Assembly (NCBI RefSeq): GCF_009729415.1
Contig: NZ_MPKW01000034.1
Location: 22,753-86,752 of the forward strand
Length of the DNA stretch: 64,000 bases
Origin: Mycolicibacterium sp. CBMA 234
GTDB lineage: Bacteria; Actinomycetota; Actinomycetes; Mycobacteriales; Mycobacteriaceae
Direction: 5' to 3'
Below, in pieces: positions 26,505 through 35,848 of the stretch (its first letter is position 1; each line of letters opens with the position of its first letter). A program made the translations under genes and the position numbers. The notes beneath the pieces were generated by a model that made no database searches, was not told where the DNA came from, and worked only from the letters and a program-made list of their open reading frames with translations.

Positions 26505-26896
26505 GGGAGGGCTACCTTCTTGACACCCACGTGCTGCTCTGGCTGTTGACCGAACCTGCCCGGTTGTCCGACACGGCCCAACGGCTGTTGGGTGATTCGT
26601 CAAACCAGCTGTATGTCTCGGCGGCTTCCGCGTGGGAAATCGCCACCAAGAATCGATTGGGCAAGTTGCCGCTGGCGGACAGCATCACCATGAGCTTCCA
26701 ACAGCACCTGCGGCGGGCAGCCGTGGAAACCATCGACATCTCAACCGATCACGCCATCCTTGGTGGCGCGATCGGGTGGGTGCATCGTGACCCGTTCGAC
26801 CGCGTGATCGCCGCGACCGCGATGGTCGAGGGCATCGCACTCGTATCGTCCGATCCGGTGTTCGACGGTCTGAATGGCCTGCGCGTCGTCTGGTGA
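26492..26896 (+). CDS. vapC: PIN-domain toxin ribonuclease
   Basis: 134 residues. The PIN acidic residues are present: Asp11 in LLDTHVLLW, Glu49 in SAASAWEIATK, and Asp100 and Asp103 in HRDPFDRVIAA. VapC toxins are magnesium-dependent RNases that cut tRNA or rRNA and halt growth when the antitoxin is lost. GTG start at 26492, inside the end of vapB. The active site is intact, so the module looks functional. Confidence 0.92.
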   Translation: MGELREGYLLDTHVLLWLLTEPARLSDTAQRLLGDSSNQLYVSAASAWEIATKNRLGKLPLADSITMSFQQHLRRAAVETIDISTDHAILGGAIGWVHRDPFDRVIAATAMVEGIALVSSDPVFDGLNGLRVVW

Positions 26897-26959
26897 AAAC
26901 TTAAGCGACGACGGACGTGTAAGGCGCTAGGTCCTCCGCACACTCATTGCGGGCTGCGG

Positions 26960-28606
26960 TCAGGACGCGCGGTAGACCGTCTTGCCGCCGACGACAGTCT
27001 GCGTGACTTGTGCCGTCCCAATGTCGCTGACGGCAAAGATGTCCTGATCCAGCGCGACCAGATCGGCCAGCATGCCTTCGGCGATGGTCCCCGTCCGGTC
27101 CTGGCGGTTGGCGTGCGCCGAACCCGCGGTGTACGCGTGGATCGCCGACTGCAGCGAGATCCCTTCCTGCGCTTGCAAAGGAGTGTCGAAGACGCCGTCG
27201 CCGATCGCATGGGGATCGGCATGGGTACCCGTGCGGTGCACCGCAGTGTGGATGGCCCACAACGGATTCGGGTCGGTCACCGGCCAGTCGCTGCCCATGG
27301 CCAGAGTGCCGCCGTGCCGTTGGATAGACCCGAACGGGAAGTGCCAGGGTTCGCGTTCCGGCCCGAGCAGCGGAAGCTTGCGTTCGACGATCTCCTTGTC
27401 GCGACGAGCCCACAGCGCTTGGATATTCGCGATGACGCCGAGCCAGCCGAACCGCGGAATATCCTGCGGATCAACCACATCCAGGTGCGCGATCTGGTGC
27501 CGGCCGTCGAACTGCGGATGCTCGGCGATGGCGTGCTCGAGCGCATCGAGACATTCCCGCACCGCACGGTCGCCGACGGCGTGCATGTGGATGCCGAACT
27601 GCTCGCGCGCCAGGAGCGCGGTGACCTTGTGCAGGTCTTCGGGGGAGATGAACGACTGGCCCGTGTCATGCCCGGCGACGGCACGGTAGGGCGCAAGCAT
27701 TGCGGCAGTGCAGTTCTCGCAGATCCCGTCCTGCATGACCTTCACCATGGTGGCGGTGAACCGGGCATGGCCCGTGAGACTCCGGCGCTCGAGGAGTCCG
27801 TCGATCTGCTCGACGCCGTGCTCGGCTTCCCACCACAGTGCGCCGACCACCCGTGCGGTGAGCTCGCCGGCCTCGTCGGCATCGACGTACGTCGCGAAAT
27901 TATCTTTCAGGCCGAAGAATTCGGCCCCCACTGCGGCATCCTGCCAGCCGGTGACGCCGACGGAGTGCAGGCGACGCTGCGCTTCCAGCAAGGCTTGGCG
28001 CATGAACTCCGGCGTCACTTCGGGGATGAGGTTGTTGACGGCATCGCCGCCACGATCCAGCAGTACTCCGGTCGGTTCTCCGGCGTGGTCGCGGATGATG
28101 CGGCCGCCCGCGGGATCGGTTGTGGCTGCGGTGATTCCGGCCAGTTCGAGCGCCTTGGTGTTCACCCAAGCGCCGTGATAGTCGTGGCTGGTCAGGATGA
28201 CGGGTCGGTCGGACACCACCGAGTCGATGTCGTGGCGGGTGGGGAACCCGTCAGGAAAGGCATCGCCGTACCACCCCGCGCCTGCGATCACGGCTTCACC
28301 GGGGTTGCGCGCGGCGTAGTCGGCGATCGCCGTCAGATAGGTCTGGCGGTCGTGCGCCAAGCCGGACAGGTCGCACCGCAGTGCCGCCATGCCCGCGGCG
28401 ACCGGATGCGCGTGCGCGTCGACGAAGCCAGGCAGCAGACTCGCGCCTGCGAGATCGGTGATCTCCGTGTGCTTTCCGACCATGTCGCGGTCGACACCGC
28501 GGCCCACCGAGACAATGGTGTCGCCCTGTACAGCCACGGTATCGGCGGGATCGGCGCCGGCGGCCTGGAACACGGCGGCATTGGTGAAGATGCGGTCGGC
28601 TAACAT
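26960..28606 (-). CDS. YtcJ-like amidohydrolase (amidohydrolase family 3)
   Basis: 548 residues. The N-terminal LLPGFVDAHAHP gives the HxH metal motif (near residue 63), and HMHAVGDRAV, IAHLDVVDP and MGSDWPV carry further expected metal and catalytic residues of this TIM-barrel family. Members hydrolyse amide or cyclic C-N bonds. It is the last gene of the six-gene minus-strand operon that starts with the amine dehydrogenase at 35564, nine bases after the GMC oxidoreductase stop. Imidazolone or hydantoin-like ring opening would fit the operon but is not shown. Confidence 0.85.
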   Translation of the reverse strand: MLADRIFTNAAVFQAAGADPADTVAVQGDTIVSVGRGVDRDMVGKHTEITDLAGASLLPGFVDAHAHPVAAGMAALRCDLSGLAHDRQTYLTAIADYAARNPGEAVIAGAGWYGDAFPDGFPTRHDIDSVVSDRPVILTSHDYHGAWVNTKALELAGITAATTDPAGGRIIRDHAGEPTGVLLDRGGDAVNNLIPEVTPEFMRQALLEAQRRLHSVGVTGWQDAAVGAEFFGLKDNFATYVDADEAGELTARVVGALWWEAEHGVEQIDGLLERRSLTGHARFTATMVKVMQDGICENCTAAMLAPYRAVAGHDTGQSFISPEDLHKVTALLAREQFGIHMHAVGDRAVRECLDALEHAIAEHPQFDGRHQIAHLDVVDPQDIPRFGWLGVIANIQALWARRDKEIVERKLPLLGPEREPWHFPFGSIQRHGGTLAMGSDWPVTDPNPLWAIHTAVHRTGTHADPHAIGDGVFDTPLQAQEGISLQSAIHAYTAGSAHANRQDRTGTIAEGMLADLVALDQDIFAVSDIGTAQVTQTVVGGKTVYRAS

Positions 28607-28615
28607 TCTGACCTT

Positions 28616-30145
28616 TCAGACTCGATCTGCGAGCAGCATGGCGCTGGCGTGCTCGGCCACTGCCATGATGGTGCCCACCGGGTTGACCGACGGGATGGTG
28701 GGGAAGACTGACGCGTCGACGACCCGCAGACCGGTCACGCCACGGACCCGCAGCCGGGAGTCGCAGACGGCCATCGGGTCGTCGTCGGCGCCCATCCGAC
28801 AGGTGCCCGATACGTGATACACCGTCTGGTGGGTGGCGCGCAGGGCCTCAGACAGCTCCTCGTCAGACTGTGCATCGGGTCCCGGGAACACCTCGCGGAC
28901 AAGCCAATTCGCCATCGGTTCGGTCGCGGCGATACGACGGGCCAGCCGGACTCCAGCGATCAATACCGCTTCGTCGTGCCCGTCCGGATCGGTGAAGTAC
29001 CGAGGATCGAATGACGGGCGCTCGACGGGATCGGACGACGTGATCCAGACGCGGCCGCGACTGCTGGGCTTGGCCACATTCGGCGCGATCGACACGATGC
29101 GCTCAGGCATCTCGACGCCGCGCGCGATGGCGTGGTCGGCAACGGCTTCGACGGGGAAGTGCATGAGCACCTCGGGCCGCGCGGGGCCGTCGTCCGAAAG
29201 CCGGACGGCGGCGCCGGCATCCCAGCCCGTCGCGCAGGTATCGGGGACATCGGTAGCTGCTTCCCACACGATGAGGCCTTCGGCATGGTCCATCAGGTTC
29301 TCGCCGACGCCCGGGGACACGACGACGGTGTCGACACCTGCGGCCGAGAGCACCGCGGTGGGGCCGATGCCCGAGAGCTGCAACAACTTCGGCGAATCGA
29401 TGGCACCGCAGCACACGATGACTTCGCGGTCGGCCCGGAATTCGCGATGGTTACCATCGGCATCGCGGGTGAGCACCCCGACCGCTTTGCCGTCTTCGAT
29501 CAGCAGGCGTTCGGCGTATTGGCCGTGTTCGACCACGAGATTGGCCCGGTCGCCGATCGCGTCATGCAAGTAGTGCACCGAGGTGGAGGACCGCAGGTGA
29601 TCACTTGGGGTGTAGCCGATTTCGAAGAATCCCGCCCCGACGCCGGTAGCGGCGAAGTCGGGATCGGAGTTCCAGGCCCGGCGGGCGGGCAAAGCCAACG
29701 CCCGCCGGGCGGAGTCCACGACGTCACTGACGTAGGAGTTGCGATCCTTGTCAGCGACGGGTTCCACGGGCGCAAGGATTCGGTCGAACGCCGCGTGCAC
29801 TGCGGCGGCGTCCCAGCCCGAAACACCCAGTGCGGCCCATTCTTCGAGGTCGGCGGCCAGTGGCCGCCAGGTGATCATGGTGTTGGCCGTCGAGCAGCCA
29901 CCGAGGATCTGCATGCGGGCCTGGCGGATATCGGAATTGCCGCGCTCCTGAGGCACGCTGCGGTAGTCGAGGTCGTACTGGCTCTCCAGCATGTCGGGCC
30001 AGCGCCGGATATCACGGGCGCGGGGTTCGTCCCGGTCCGTTGGGCCGGCTTCGAGCACCGTGACGGTGATCGACGGGTCCTCGGAAAGGCGCGACGCCAC
30101 AATGCATCCGGCGGTGCCACCGCCCACGATCAGGTAGTCGGTCAT
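28616..30145 (-). CDS. GMC-family FAD oxidoreductase (choline-dehydrogenase-like)
   Basis: 509 residues from the ATG at 30145; the longer frame upstream would overlap the permease gene. The FAD dinucleotide motif is MTDYLIVGGGTAGCIVASRL. GMC signatures follow: GGCSTANTMITWRP near 85, CCGAIDSPKLLQLSGIGP near 245 and a C-terminal CRMGADDDPMAVCDSRLRVRG region. It probably oxidises an alcohol to an aldehyde that the operon's aldehyde dehydrogenase could take further. The position right after the NCS1 permease (two-base gap) shows cotranscription. Confidence 0.88.
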   Translation of the reverse strand: MTDYLIVGGGTAGCIVASRLSEDPSITVTVLEAGPTDRDEPRARDIRRWPDMLESQYDLDYRSVPQERGNSDIRQARMQILGGCSTANTMITWRPLAADLEEWAALGVSGWDAAAVHAAFDRILAPVEPVADKDRNSYVSDVVDSARRALALPARRAWNSDPDFAATGVGAGFFEIGYTPSDHLRSSTSVHYLHDAIGDRANLVVEHGQYAERLLIEDGKAVGVLTRDADGNHREFRADREVIVCCGAIDSPKLLQLSGIGPTAVLSAAGVDTVVVSPGVGENLMDHAEGLIVWEAATDVPDTCATGWDAGAAVRLSDDGPARPEVLMHFPVEAVADHAIARGVEMPERIVSIAPNVAKPSSRGRVWITSSDPVERPSFDPRYFTDPDGHDEAVLIAGVRLARRIAATEPMANWLVREVFPGPDAQSDEELSEALRATHQTVYHVSGTCRMGADDDPMAVCDSRLRVRGVTGLRVVDASVFPTIPSVNPVGTIMAVAEHASAMLLADRV

Positions 30146-30147
30146 GT

Positions 30148-31545
30148 TCACGCCACCGCCGGCTGCGCAACGGGGACAGCGACCTTCGGCCGCATCAGCA
30201 CGTAGTACAGCGGACAAATGACAGCCAGGCCGACGATCCACGAGATGTCCACGCCGTCAATGGCCTTCGCCGCGAACCCGGTGAACAGTGTGGTCGACAG
30301 GAATGGAATCTGCACGACGATGCCGATGAAGTAGCACGCGATCGCGACCCAGTTGAACTTGCCGTACCGCCCGCCGTCGCGTTCGAACAGCGAATCGATG
30401 TCGTAGACGCCGTGGCGCAGCAGGTAGTAGTCGACCAGGTTGACGGCGGTCCACGGGATCAGCACGCACAGCAGCAGCGACAGGAAATTCGCGTAGTTGG
30501 CCAGGAAGTCGTCGGCGCTGACCAGAGCGGGGATCATCGCCATGACGAACAACGCGATTGCCGTCACGGCGCGGCTGCCGGCACCGGGACGCCACCGCGG
30601 AAACACGTTCTGGCCCACGGTGATCGTGGAGAGCGCACCGCAGTAGAGGTTCATGGCGTTGGTGGCGGTGATGCCGATCGCGAAGATCCCGAACACACCG
30701 GTACTGACCCCGCGGGTCAGCGTCGACAGTCCTTCGAGGGTCTCGTCGGTCGGCAACGCGGCCCCGACCAGGACACCGAGCAGCATGGGCAGGACGGAGC
30801 CCAACACGCAGCCGGCGTAGGTGCCCCAGAACGCGGCGCGCTGACCGGTGTCTTTCGGCATATACCGGGTGTAGTCGGAAACGTAAGGCGCGTAGGCGAT
30901 CTGCCACAGGGCCGCCACCGACAGGGTCCCCATGAATCCGGCCCAGCTGAATCCGCTGGTGTGCCAGGCGTCGTCCGGTACGCCGTTGACGCCGACCATC
31001 CAGACGAAGGCGACCACCAACGCACCACCGGCGACCACCGACAGCAGCGCTGTCACCTTGTGGATGAGCTGGTAGCCCACGATGGTGGCGACCACGCTGA
31101 TCAGGCCGATGATCGTGATGGACCAGTTGGTGGGCAGCCCAGTCACCTTGGCCAGTGCCTGTCCGCCGAGCACCGCATTGGAGGCGAAGAAGCCCAGGTA
31201 CATGAAGACCACCAGGACGACCACCAAAAGGCTGCCGTAGGAACCGAACTGGGCCCGGGTCTGCAGCATCTGGGGCACGCCCATCTGCGGTCCCTGGGCG
31301 GCGTGCAGTGCCATCACCACGCCGCCGATGACATTGCCGATCACGATCGCGCACGCACCGGCCCACAGCGGTAGGTGGAACACCGTGGTCGACAAAGCGC
31401 CGGTGATGATGGTCAGCAGCATGATGTTGGAGCCGAACCACACGGTGAACAGGTCGCGGGCGCGGCCGTGCCGTTCGTCGACCGGGACGTGCTCGATGGT
31501 CCGTTGCTCAACTGGTGCTGTCGACACCGGCGCTTTGTCGTTCAT
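30148..31545 (-). CDS. NCS1-family permease (purine/cytosine/allantoin type)
   Basis: 465 residues with about twelve membrane segments. The NCS1 character is seen in VWFGSNIMLLTIITGAL, in APYVSDYTRYMP and in the ATNAMNLYCG-LS segment. NCS1 carriers import small nitrogen heterocycles with sodium or protons. The gene lies inside the amine-oxidation operon, so the imported compound is probably the pathway's substrate. A nitrogen heterocycle such as an imidazole would agree with the family. Confidence 0.88.
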   Translation of the reverse strand: MNDKAPVSTAPVEQRTIEHVPVDERHGRARDLFTVWFGSNIMLLTIITGALSTTVFHLPLWAGACAIVIGNVIGGVVMALHAAQGPQMGVPQMLQTRAQFGSYGSLLVVVLVVFMYLGFFASNAVLGGQALAKVTGLPTNWSITIIGLISVVATIVGYQLIHKVTALLSVVAGGALVVAFVWMVGVNGVPDDAWHTSGFSWAGFMGTLSVAALWQIAYAPYVSDYTRYMPKDTGQRAAFWGTYAGCVLGSVLPMLLGVLVGAALPTDETLEGLSTLTRGVSTGVFGIFAIGITATNAMNLYCGALSTITVGQNVFPRWRPGAGSRAVTAIALFVMAMIPALVSADDFLANYANFLSLLLCVLIPWTAVNLVDYYLLRHGVYDIDSLFERDGGRYGKFNWVAIACYFIGIVVQIPFLSTTLFTGFAAKAIDGVDISWIVGLAVICPLYYVLMRPKVAVPVAQPAVA

Positions 31546-31565
31546 GGTGTTGCCTATCTTGAGAA

Positions 31566-33047
31566 TTACAGCGCGATCCAGGTGGTCTTCAAGCCGGTGT
31601 ATTTATCGAGCGCGTGCAGGGACAGATCGCGACCGAATCCGGACTGCTTGAATCCCCCGAAGGGGGTCTGCGGGCTCAACGCATCGACGGTGTTGACCGA
31701 CACCGTACCGGCGCGCAGTGCCGCCGAAACCCGGTGTGCCCGGGACAGGTCACGAGTCCACACCGACGCCGCCAGTCCGTAGATGGTGTCGTTGGCCATC
31801 GAAATGGCTTGCGCCTCATCACGGAACGTCTGCACGGCGAGTACCGGACCGAACACCTCATCAGTGATGAGTTCAGCCGTCGAGGCCAGGTTGGCCACGA
31901 TGGTCGGCGCGACGAAACATCCACGACCGCCCACGGTTTCCCGGGTGCCACCCGTGATGATCTCGCCGTCGGTGCGGGCGCGGTCGATGAACCCCATGAC
32001 GCGCTGCGTGTGGTGTTCGTCGACGAGGGCGCCCATGGTGGAGGCCGGATCAAGCGGGTCGCCGGGGCGGACGGAGGCGGTGCGCTTCACCAACTCCGCG
32101 AGGAATTCCTCGGCGATCGACTCATCAAGCAGCAGCCGCGAATTCGACGAGCACACCGCACCCTGGTTGTAGAACGCACCGAAGATCGCCTTGTCGACGG
32201 CGGCATCGAGGTCGGCATCGGCGAAGACCACGTTGGGGCTCTTGCCGCCCATCTCGAGCCAGATCTGCTTGGCGTTGGACTCGGCGGCATAACGCAGGAA
32301 CCGCTTGCCGGTCACGGTCGATCCGGTGAACGCGATGACGTCCACATCTGGATGCCGTCCCAGCGCCTCACCCGCGGTGGGGCCGAGACCCGGAACGACG
32401 TTGAGCACGCCTTCGGGCAATCCGGCTTCCACCGCGAGTTCGGCGAGGCGCAGGGACGACAGGGGCGCCTGCTCGGCCGGTTTGAGAACGACGCTGTTCC
32501 CAGCGGCCAGAGCCGGCGCCAGCTTCCACACCGCGAGATCCAGCGGAAAATTCCACGGAGTCACGGCCCCGATAACACCGAGCGGTTCGCGCGTCACCAA
32601 CGCGAGGTTGCCGGGTTCTGTTGGTGCGATTTCGCCACTCTGCTTGTCGATGGCCTCGCCGTAGAACGCGAAAAGGTCTGCAGCAGAAGGTACATCGACG
32701 GTGTGGGCTTCGGTAACCAGCTTGCCCATGTCCAGCGAATCCAGCAGCGCCAGTTCCTCGCTGTGCTCCAGCATCAGCTCGGACAGCTTCTGCAGGACGC
32801 GCTTGCGGTGCGATGCCGAAGTCCGCGACCACGCGCCCGATTCAAAGGATGCGCGCGCTGATGCCACCGCTGCGTCGACGTCGGTGGTATCAGCCGATGC
32901 CACCGCTGCGATCAGTTCACCTGTGGCGGGGTTGATCGAGTCGAACGTTGCGCCGGAGGCCGCGGACCGAAACTTACCGTCGATGAAAACCTCAGTGCGC
33001 GGCGCGATTTCACCGGCGAGACGAGTCCAGTCGTCAAGCGTGGTCAT
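31566..33047 (-). CDS. NAD(P)-dependent aldehyde dehydrogenase
   Basis: 493 residues from the ATG at 33047; the frame continues upstream but overlaps the cupin gene. The substrate and cofactor motifs are complete: NFPLD in the Rossmann part, the glutamate motif LEMGGKSPN near residue 260, and the catalytic-cysteine region GAVCSSNSR near 295. This is the usual betaine/aminoaldehyde-type class. It should oxidise the aldehyde produced by the amine dehydrogenase or the GMC enzyme in the same operon. Confidence 0.93.
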   Translation of the reverse strand: MTTLDDWTRLAGEIAPRTEVFIDGKFRSAASGATFDSINPATGELIAAVASADTTDVDAAVASARASFESGAWSRTSASHRKRVLQKLSELMLEHSEELALLDSLDMGKLVTEAHTVDVPSAADLFAFYGEAIDKQSGEIAPTEPGNLALVTREPLGVIGAVTPWNFPLDLAVWKLAPALAAGNSVVLKPAEQAPLSSLRLAELAVEAGLPEGVLNVVPGLGPTAGEALGRHPDVDVIAFTGSTVTGKRFLRYAAESNAKQIWLEMGGKSPNVVFADADLDAAVDKAIFGAFYNQGAVCSSNSRLLLDESIAEEFLAELVKRTASVRPGDPLDPASTMGALVDEHHTQRVMGFIDRARTDGEIITGGTRETVGGRGCFVAPTIVANLASTAELITDEVFGPVLAVQTFRDEAQAISMANDTIYGLAASVWTRDLSRAHRVSAALRAGTVSVNTVDALSPQTPFGGFKQSGFGRDLSLHALDKYTGLKTTWIAL

Positions 33048-33058
33048 GTGCCTACCTT

Positions 33059-33436
33059 TCAGGGGATGTAGATCGCGAACTGCTTGACCAGGGTCTCGGT
33101 CACGCGATATTCGCCGGTCCAACCTTTGCGCAGGGTGTACGCATCGCCGGGGCCGAAGGTGTGAGCGATGCCGTCTTCGCCGGTGAGAGTCAGCGACCCC
33201 TCGAGCACTCGGGTGTACTCGTCACCGGGGTAGTCCACGATGTACTCAGTGTAGGGCTCGGCACGCCACGAACCGACCGTGAACTTCTCGTCGGCGCTGG
33301 ACAGGTGGACGGTCTCGGTTTCGGCCGGGTTGCCCTCGCGCAGGGTCTCCGGGGTGACGTAGCCGCTCGGGGTCATGGACGCGACGGCATCGGGTCCGGT
33401 GGGGATGAGATCGACAAAGGTTGTTGCGGTGGACAA
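33059..33436 (-). CDS. Small cupin (EutQ/DUF861-like)
   Basis: 125 residues from a TTG at 33436, chosen because AGGAG lies just upstream and the longer frame has non-coding character and overlaps the dehydrogenase gene. One cupin barrel: VHLSSADEKFTVGSWRAEPYTEYIVDYPGDEYTRVLEGSLTLT in two halves, then FGPGDAYTLRKGWTG. Its metal site is atypical. In this operon it may be an enzyme acting on a small acid or a sensor. Similar cupins are found in amine and ureidoglycolate pathways. Confidence 0.75.
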   Translation of the reverse strand: MSTATTFVDLIPTGPDAVASMTPSGYVTPETLREGNPAETETVHLSSADEKFTVGSWRAEPYTEYIVDYPGDEYTRVLEGSLTLTGEDGIAHTFGPGDAYTLRKGWTGEYRVTETLVKQFAIYIP

Positions 33437-33446
33437 TTCAGTTCTC

Positions 33447-35564
33447 CTAGACGTGGACGGATGAAACAGGGGTGATGGGTAGGTAGATGACGGGCTCGAC
33501 GGCGAGTTCGGACACCTCACGCAGATAGGGCACCGGTTCGCGCAGCAAAGGCTCGTCGAGTTCTTCGGCGTAGCGGTGGCCGGACCAGACGGCCGCCGCG
33601 ATGGTGGCGGGTGCCCAGGCGTCACCGATGGCGCGCACGCTCAGCAGATCCGCTGCAGCCCATTCGCTTTCGCGGCTCATCAGTTCCTGGTAGAGGCCGT
33701 CGTGGGGGAGTCGGGCGGTAACCATGACGACGGAGTCGGCACTGACCGAACCGGCGTCGCCGGTGTACACGCATGCGGTTTGCACGCCGTCCGCGGTAAC
33801 CGCCGTCACGGCGGTGTTTGTCCGCACGTCGATACCGGCGCGGATGACGCGCTTGCGCACCCGGGCGACCTCAAGGGTGTTCGTGGTCCACTGCGAGACG
33901 TGGGCTGCGGGCGTGATCAAGGTGACATCGAGGCCCTCTTTGGCGAGGAGTTCGGCGATGACGCTGCCCATGTAGTAGTGGTCGTCATCGAACACCACGA
34001 CCCGCTGACCGCGCGGCCGGGTGCCGGCCATGATGTCGTCGGGGTTCAAAACCTCTGCGCCTTCGGCGATTTCGAGTGGCTTGGTGTGCCAGCGGCCGAC
34101 GCCGTCGTGCCGCCAGCCGGCGCCCGTAGCGACGACGACGTGGTTGAAGTCGTTCTCGATGATGTCGTCGGCAGTCATCTCGCTCTCCATGAAGACCTCG
34201 ACGTTGTCGAGCTTGCGGAGCTGCTGCTCGCGGTAGTCGACGACCCGGATCCAAGCCGACAAACTCGGCAGCTTCGACTCCCGGGCGACGCGTCCGCCGA
34301 GGGTGCGCGAGGCCTCGGCCAGGCTCACCTGGTAGCCGCGATTACCCAGGGAGCGCGCAGCTTCCAGGCCGGCGGGTCCGGCGCCGACCACCAGGACCGT
34401 GGAATCACTGGCCTTCGAGCGGATCTTCTCGGGATGCCAGCCGCGGCGGAATTCCTCACCCATGGTGGGGTTTTGGGTGCAGCGGATGGGCGACATGGTG
34501 AAGTCGCCGGACACGCAGATGTTGCAGCCGATGCATTCCCGGATGTCTTCGAGGTTGCCGGACTCGATCTTGCTGGGCAGGAACGGGTCGGCGATGGAGG
34601 GACGGGCGGCGCCGATCAGGTCCAGCACACCGGACTTGATCTGGTGCACCATCATGTCGGGCGAGGTGAAACGGCCCACGCCCACAACGGGTTTGGTGGT
34701 CAGCGCCTTGAGCCCACGGACGTAGGGCTCTTGCTCGGCCTCGGGTCCGAAGCGTGAGGTGACCGAGTCGTCCTCCCAGCTGCCCAGCACGAAGTCCCAC
34801 AGGTCAGGGTGCTCGCCGAGCATGCCGATGACATCTTCGATCTCGTTGCGCGTGATGCCCTCGTCACCGAGCAATTCGTCGACCGAGATGCGGCAGGCCA
34901 CCGCGGCTTTGCCGTCGCAGATCTCGCGGGTGTCCTCGAGGATCTCGCGCAGCAGGCGGGCCCGGTTCTCGATGCTGCCGCCGTATTCGTCGGTGCGGTT
35001 GTTGTAGCGCCGTGACAGGAAGTGGTGCAGGCCGCCGATGGCGTGGCCGGCGTAGACGTAGATGATGTCGTACTCGGCCTGCAGCGACCGGCGGACCGCT
35101 TCGCGGTGCCAGTACCGCATGTCGGCGATGTCGGACTTGGTCATCTCGCGGGCCTGCACCGGGTCGTAGTTCCACGACACCACCGGCAGGTTCTGCGGTC
35201 CCAGCGGCGTTTCCCGGCTGATCAGGTTGGGGGAGTTCAGGCCGTTGTGCGCCAGCTCGATACCGGCCAGGGCGCCGCCCTCGTGAATCTTCTCAGCGAT
35301 CCGGGCCACGGCGGGCAGGTCCTGGTCGTCCCACAGGCGCAGCTCGATGAACGGGCCGATGTCAGAGGTGGGGTGAATCTCGACCTGCTCGGTGCACACG
35401 ACGGCCCAGCCGCCTTCGGCCTTGATGCGGCGCATGTACGCCTCACCCGACGGATCGCGGTAGCCCATGCCGTTGCAATGGGGTACTTGGTAAAACCGGT
35501 TTTTCGCGGTCACGGGACCGATCTGCACGGGCTCGAAGAGGATGTCGTACCGGGGGTCTCGCAC
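33447..35564 (-). CDS. Iron-sulfur flavoprotein amine dehydrogenase, TMADH family (histamine-dehydrogenase-like pocket)
   Basis: 705 residues. An N-terminal Old Yellow Enzyme barrel with Cys30 (VPHCNG), the position of the covalent FMN bond in trimethylamine dehydrogenase. A 4Fe-4S motif with Cys344, Cys347, Cys350 and Cys362. C-terminal FAD/ADP-binding domains from about 390 (VLVVGAGPAGLEAARSLG). The catalytic Tyr171, His174 and Asp266 line up with TMADH Tyr169, His172 and Asp267. Substrate pocket: Gln60, Trp263 and Asp354 replace the TMADH set Tyr60, Trp264, Trp355 and match the set reported for histamine dehydrogenase (Gln65, Trp267, Asp358). Dimethylamine dehydrogenase remains possible. 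GTG start with AAGGAG; first gene of the operon. Confidence 0.85.
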   Translation of the reverse strand: MRDPRYDILFEPVQIGPVTAKNRFYQVPHCNGMGYRDPSGEAYMRRIKAEGGWAVVCTEQVEIHPTSDIGPFIELRLWDDQDLPAVARIAEKIHEGGALAGIELAHNGLNSPNLISRETPLGPQNLPVVSWNYDPVQAREMTKSDIADMRYWHREAVRRSLQAEYDIIYVYAGHAIGGLHHFLSRRYNNRTDEYGGSIENRARLLREILEDTREICDGKAAVACRISVDELLGDEGITRNEIEDVIGMLGEHPDLWDFVLGSWEDDSVTSRFGPEAEQEPYVRGLKALTTKPVVGVGRFTSPDMMVHQIKSGVLDLIGAARPSIADPFLPSKIESGNLEDIRECIGCNICVSGDFTMSPIRCTQNPTMGEEFRRGWHPEKIRSKASDSTVLVVGAGPAGLEAARSLGNRGYQVSLAEASRTLGGRVARESKLPSLSAWIRVVDYREQQLRKLDNVEVFMESEMTADDIIENDFNHVVVATGAGWRHDGVGRWHTKPLEIAEGAEVLNPDDIMAGTRPRGQRVVVFDDDHYYMGSVIAELLAKEGLDVTLITPAAHVSQWTTNTLEVARVRKRVIRAGIDVRTNTAVTAVTADGVQTACVYTGDAGSVSADSVVMVTARLPHDGLYQELMSRESEWAAADLLSVRAIGDAWAPATIAAAVWSGHRYAEELDEPLLREPVPYLREVSELAVEPVIYLPITPVSSVHV

Positions 35565-35691
35565 GGAGATGCTCCTTGGTTTCGTGGCGGCTGATCGCTA
35601 CGGGGCTGGGGCTGCGACGTGAGCTGGGTCACGCGGGTAATAGCCATCGTTGTGCCATCCCTAACCAAGGTCAACTAGGGGTTTCAGCGTT

Positions 35692-35763
35692 TTTGCATCT
35701 GTTAAATCGATGCAGCCCGGAGGTGTTCCAGGGTCCGTGATTTGCATCGGAAATTTCGATGTG
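35692..35763. promoter_or_regulatory. Two LysR-type dyads in the divergent promoter
   Basis: TGCATC-N9-GATGCA at 35694-35714 and the related TTTGCATC...CGATGTG at 35741-35763 match at 16 of 23 positions and start 49 bases apart. Both contain ATC-N9-GAT, the T-N11-A form bound by LysR regulators. They lie between the amine dehydrogenase start (35564) and the APC permease start (35849). The LysR gene at 37437 is the natural candidate to bind them. A weaker ATC-N9-GAT occurs at 43428-43442, before the monooxygenase operon. Confidence 0.6.
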
Positions 35764-35848
35764 GATTCACGGAAAAAGATGTTTTACAGCTACGGGTGTC
35801 GCCCGTCACTGTGGGGGGCATCACATTGTCGACCGAACGAAGGACATC

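Noticed and set aside
30146..30241. Longer N terminus for the GMC oxidoreductase
   Set aside because: It would overlap the permease 3' end and precede the FAD motif with non-conserved residues; the ATG at 30145 gives the normal N terminus.
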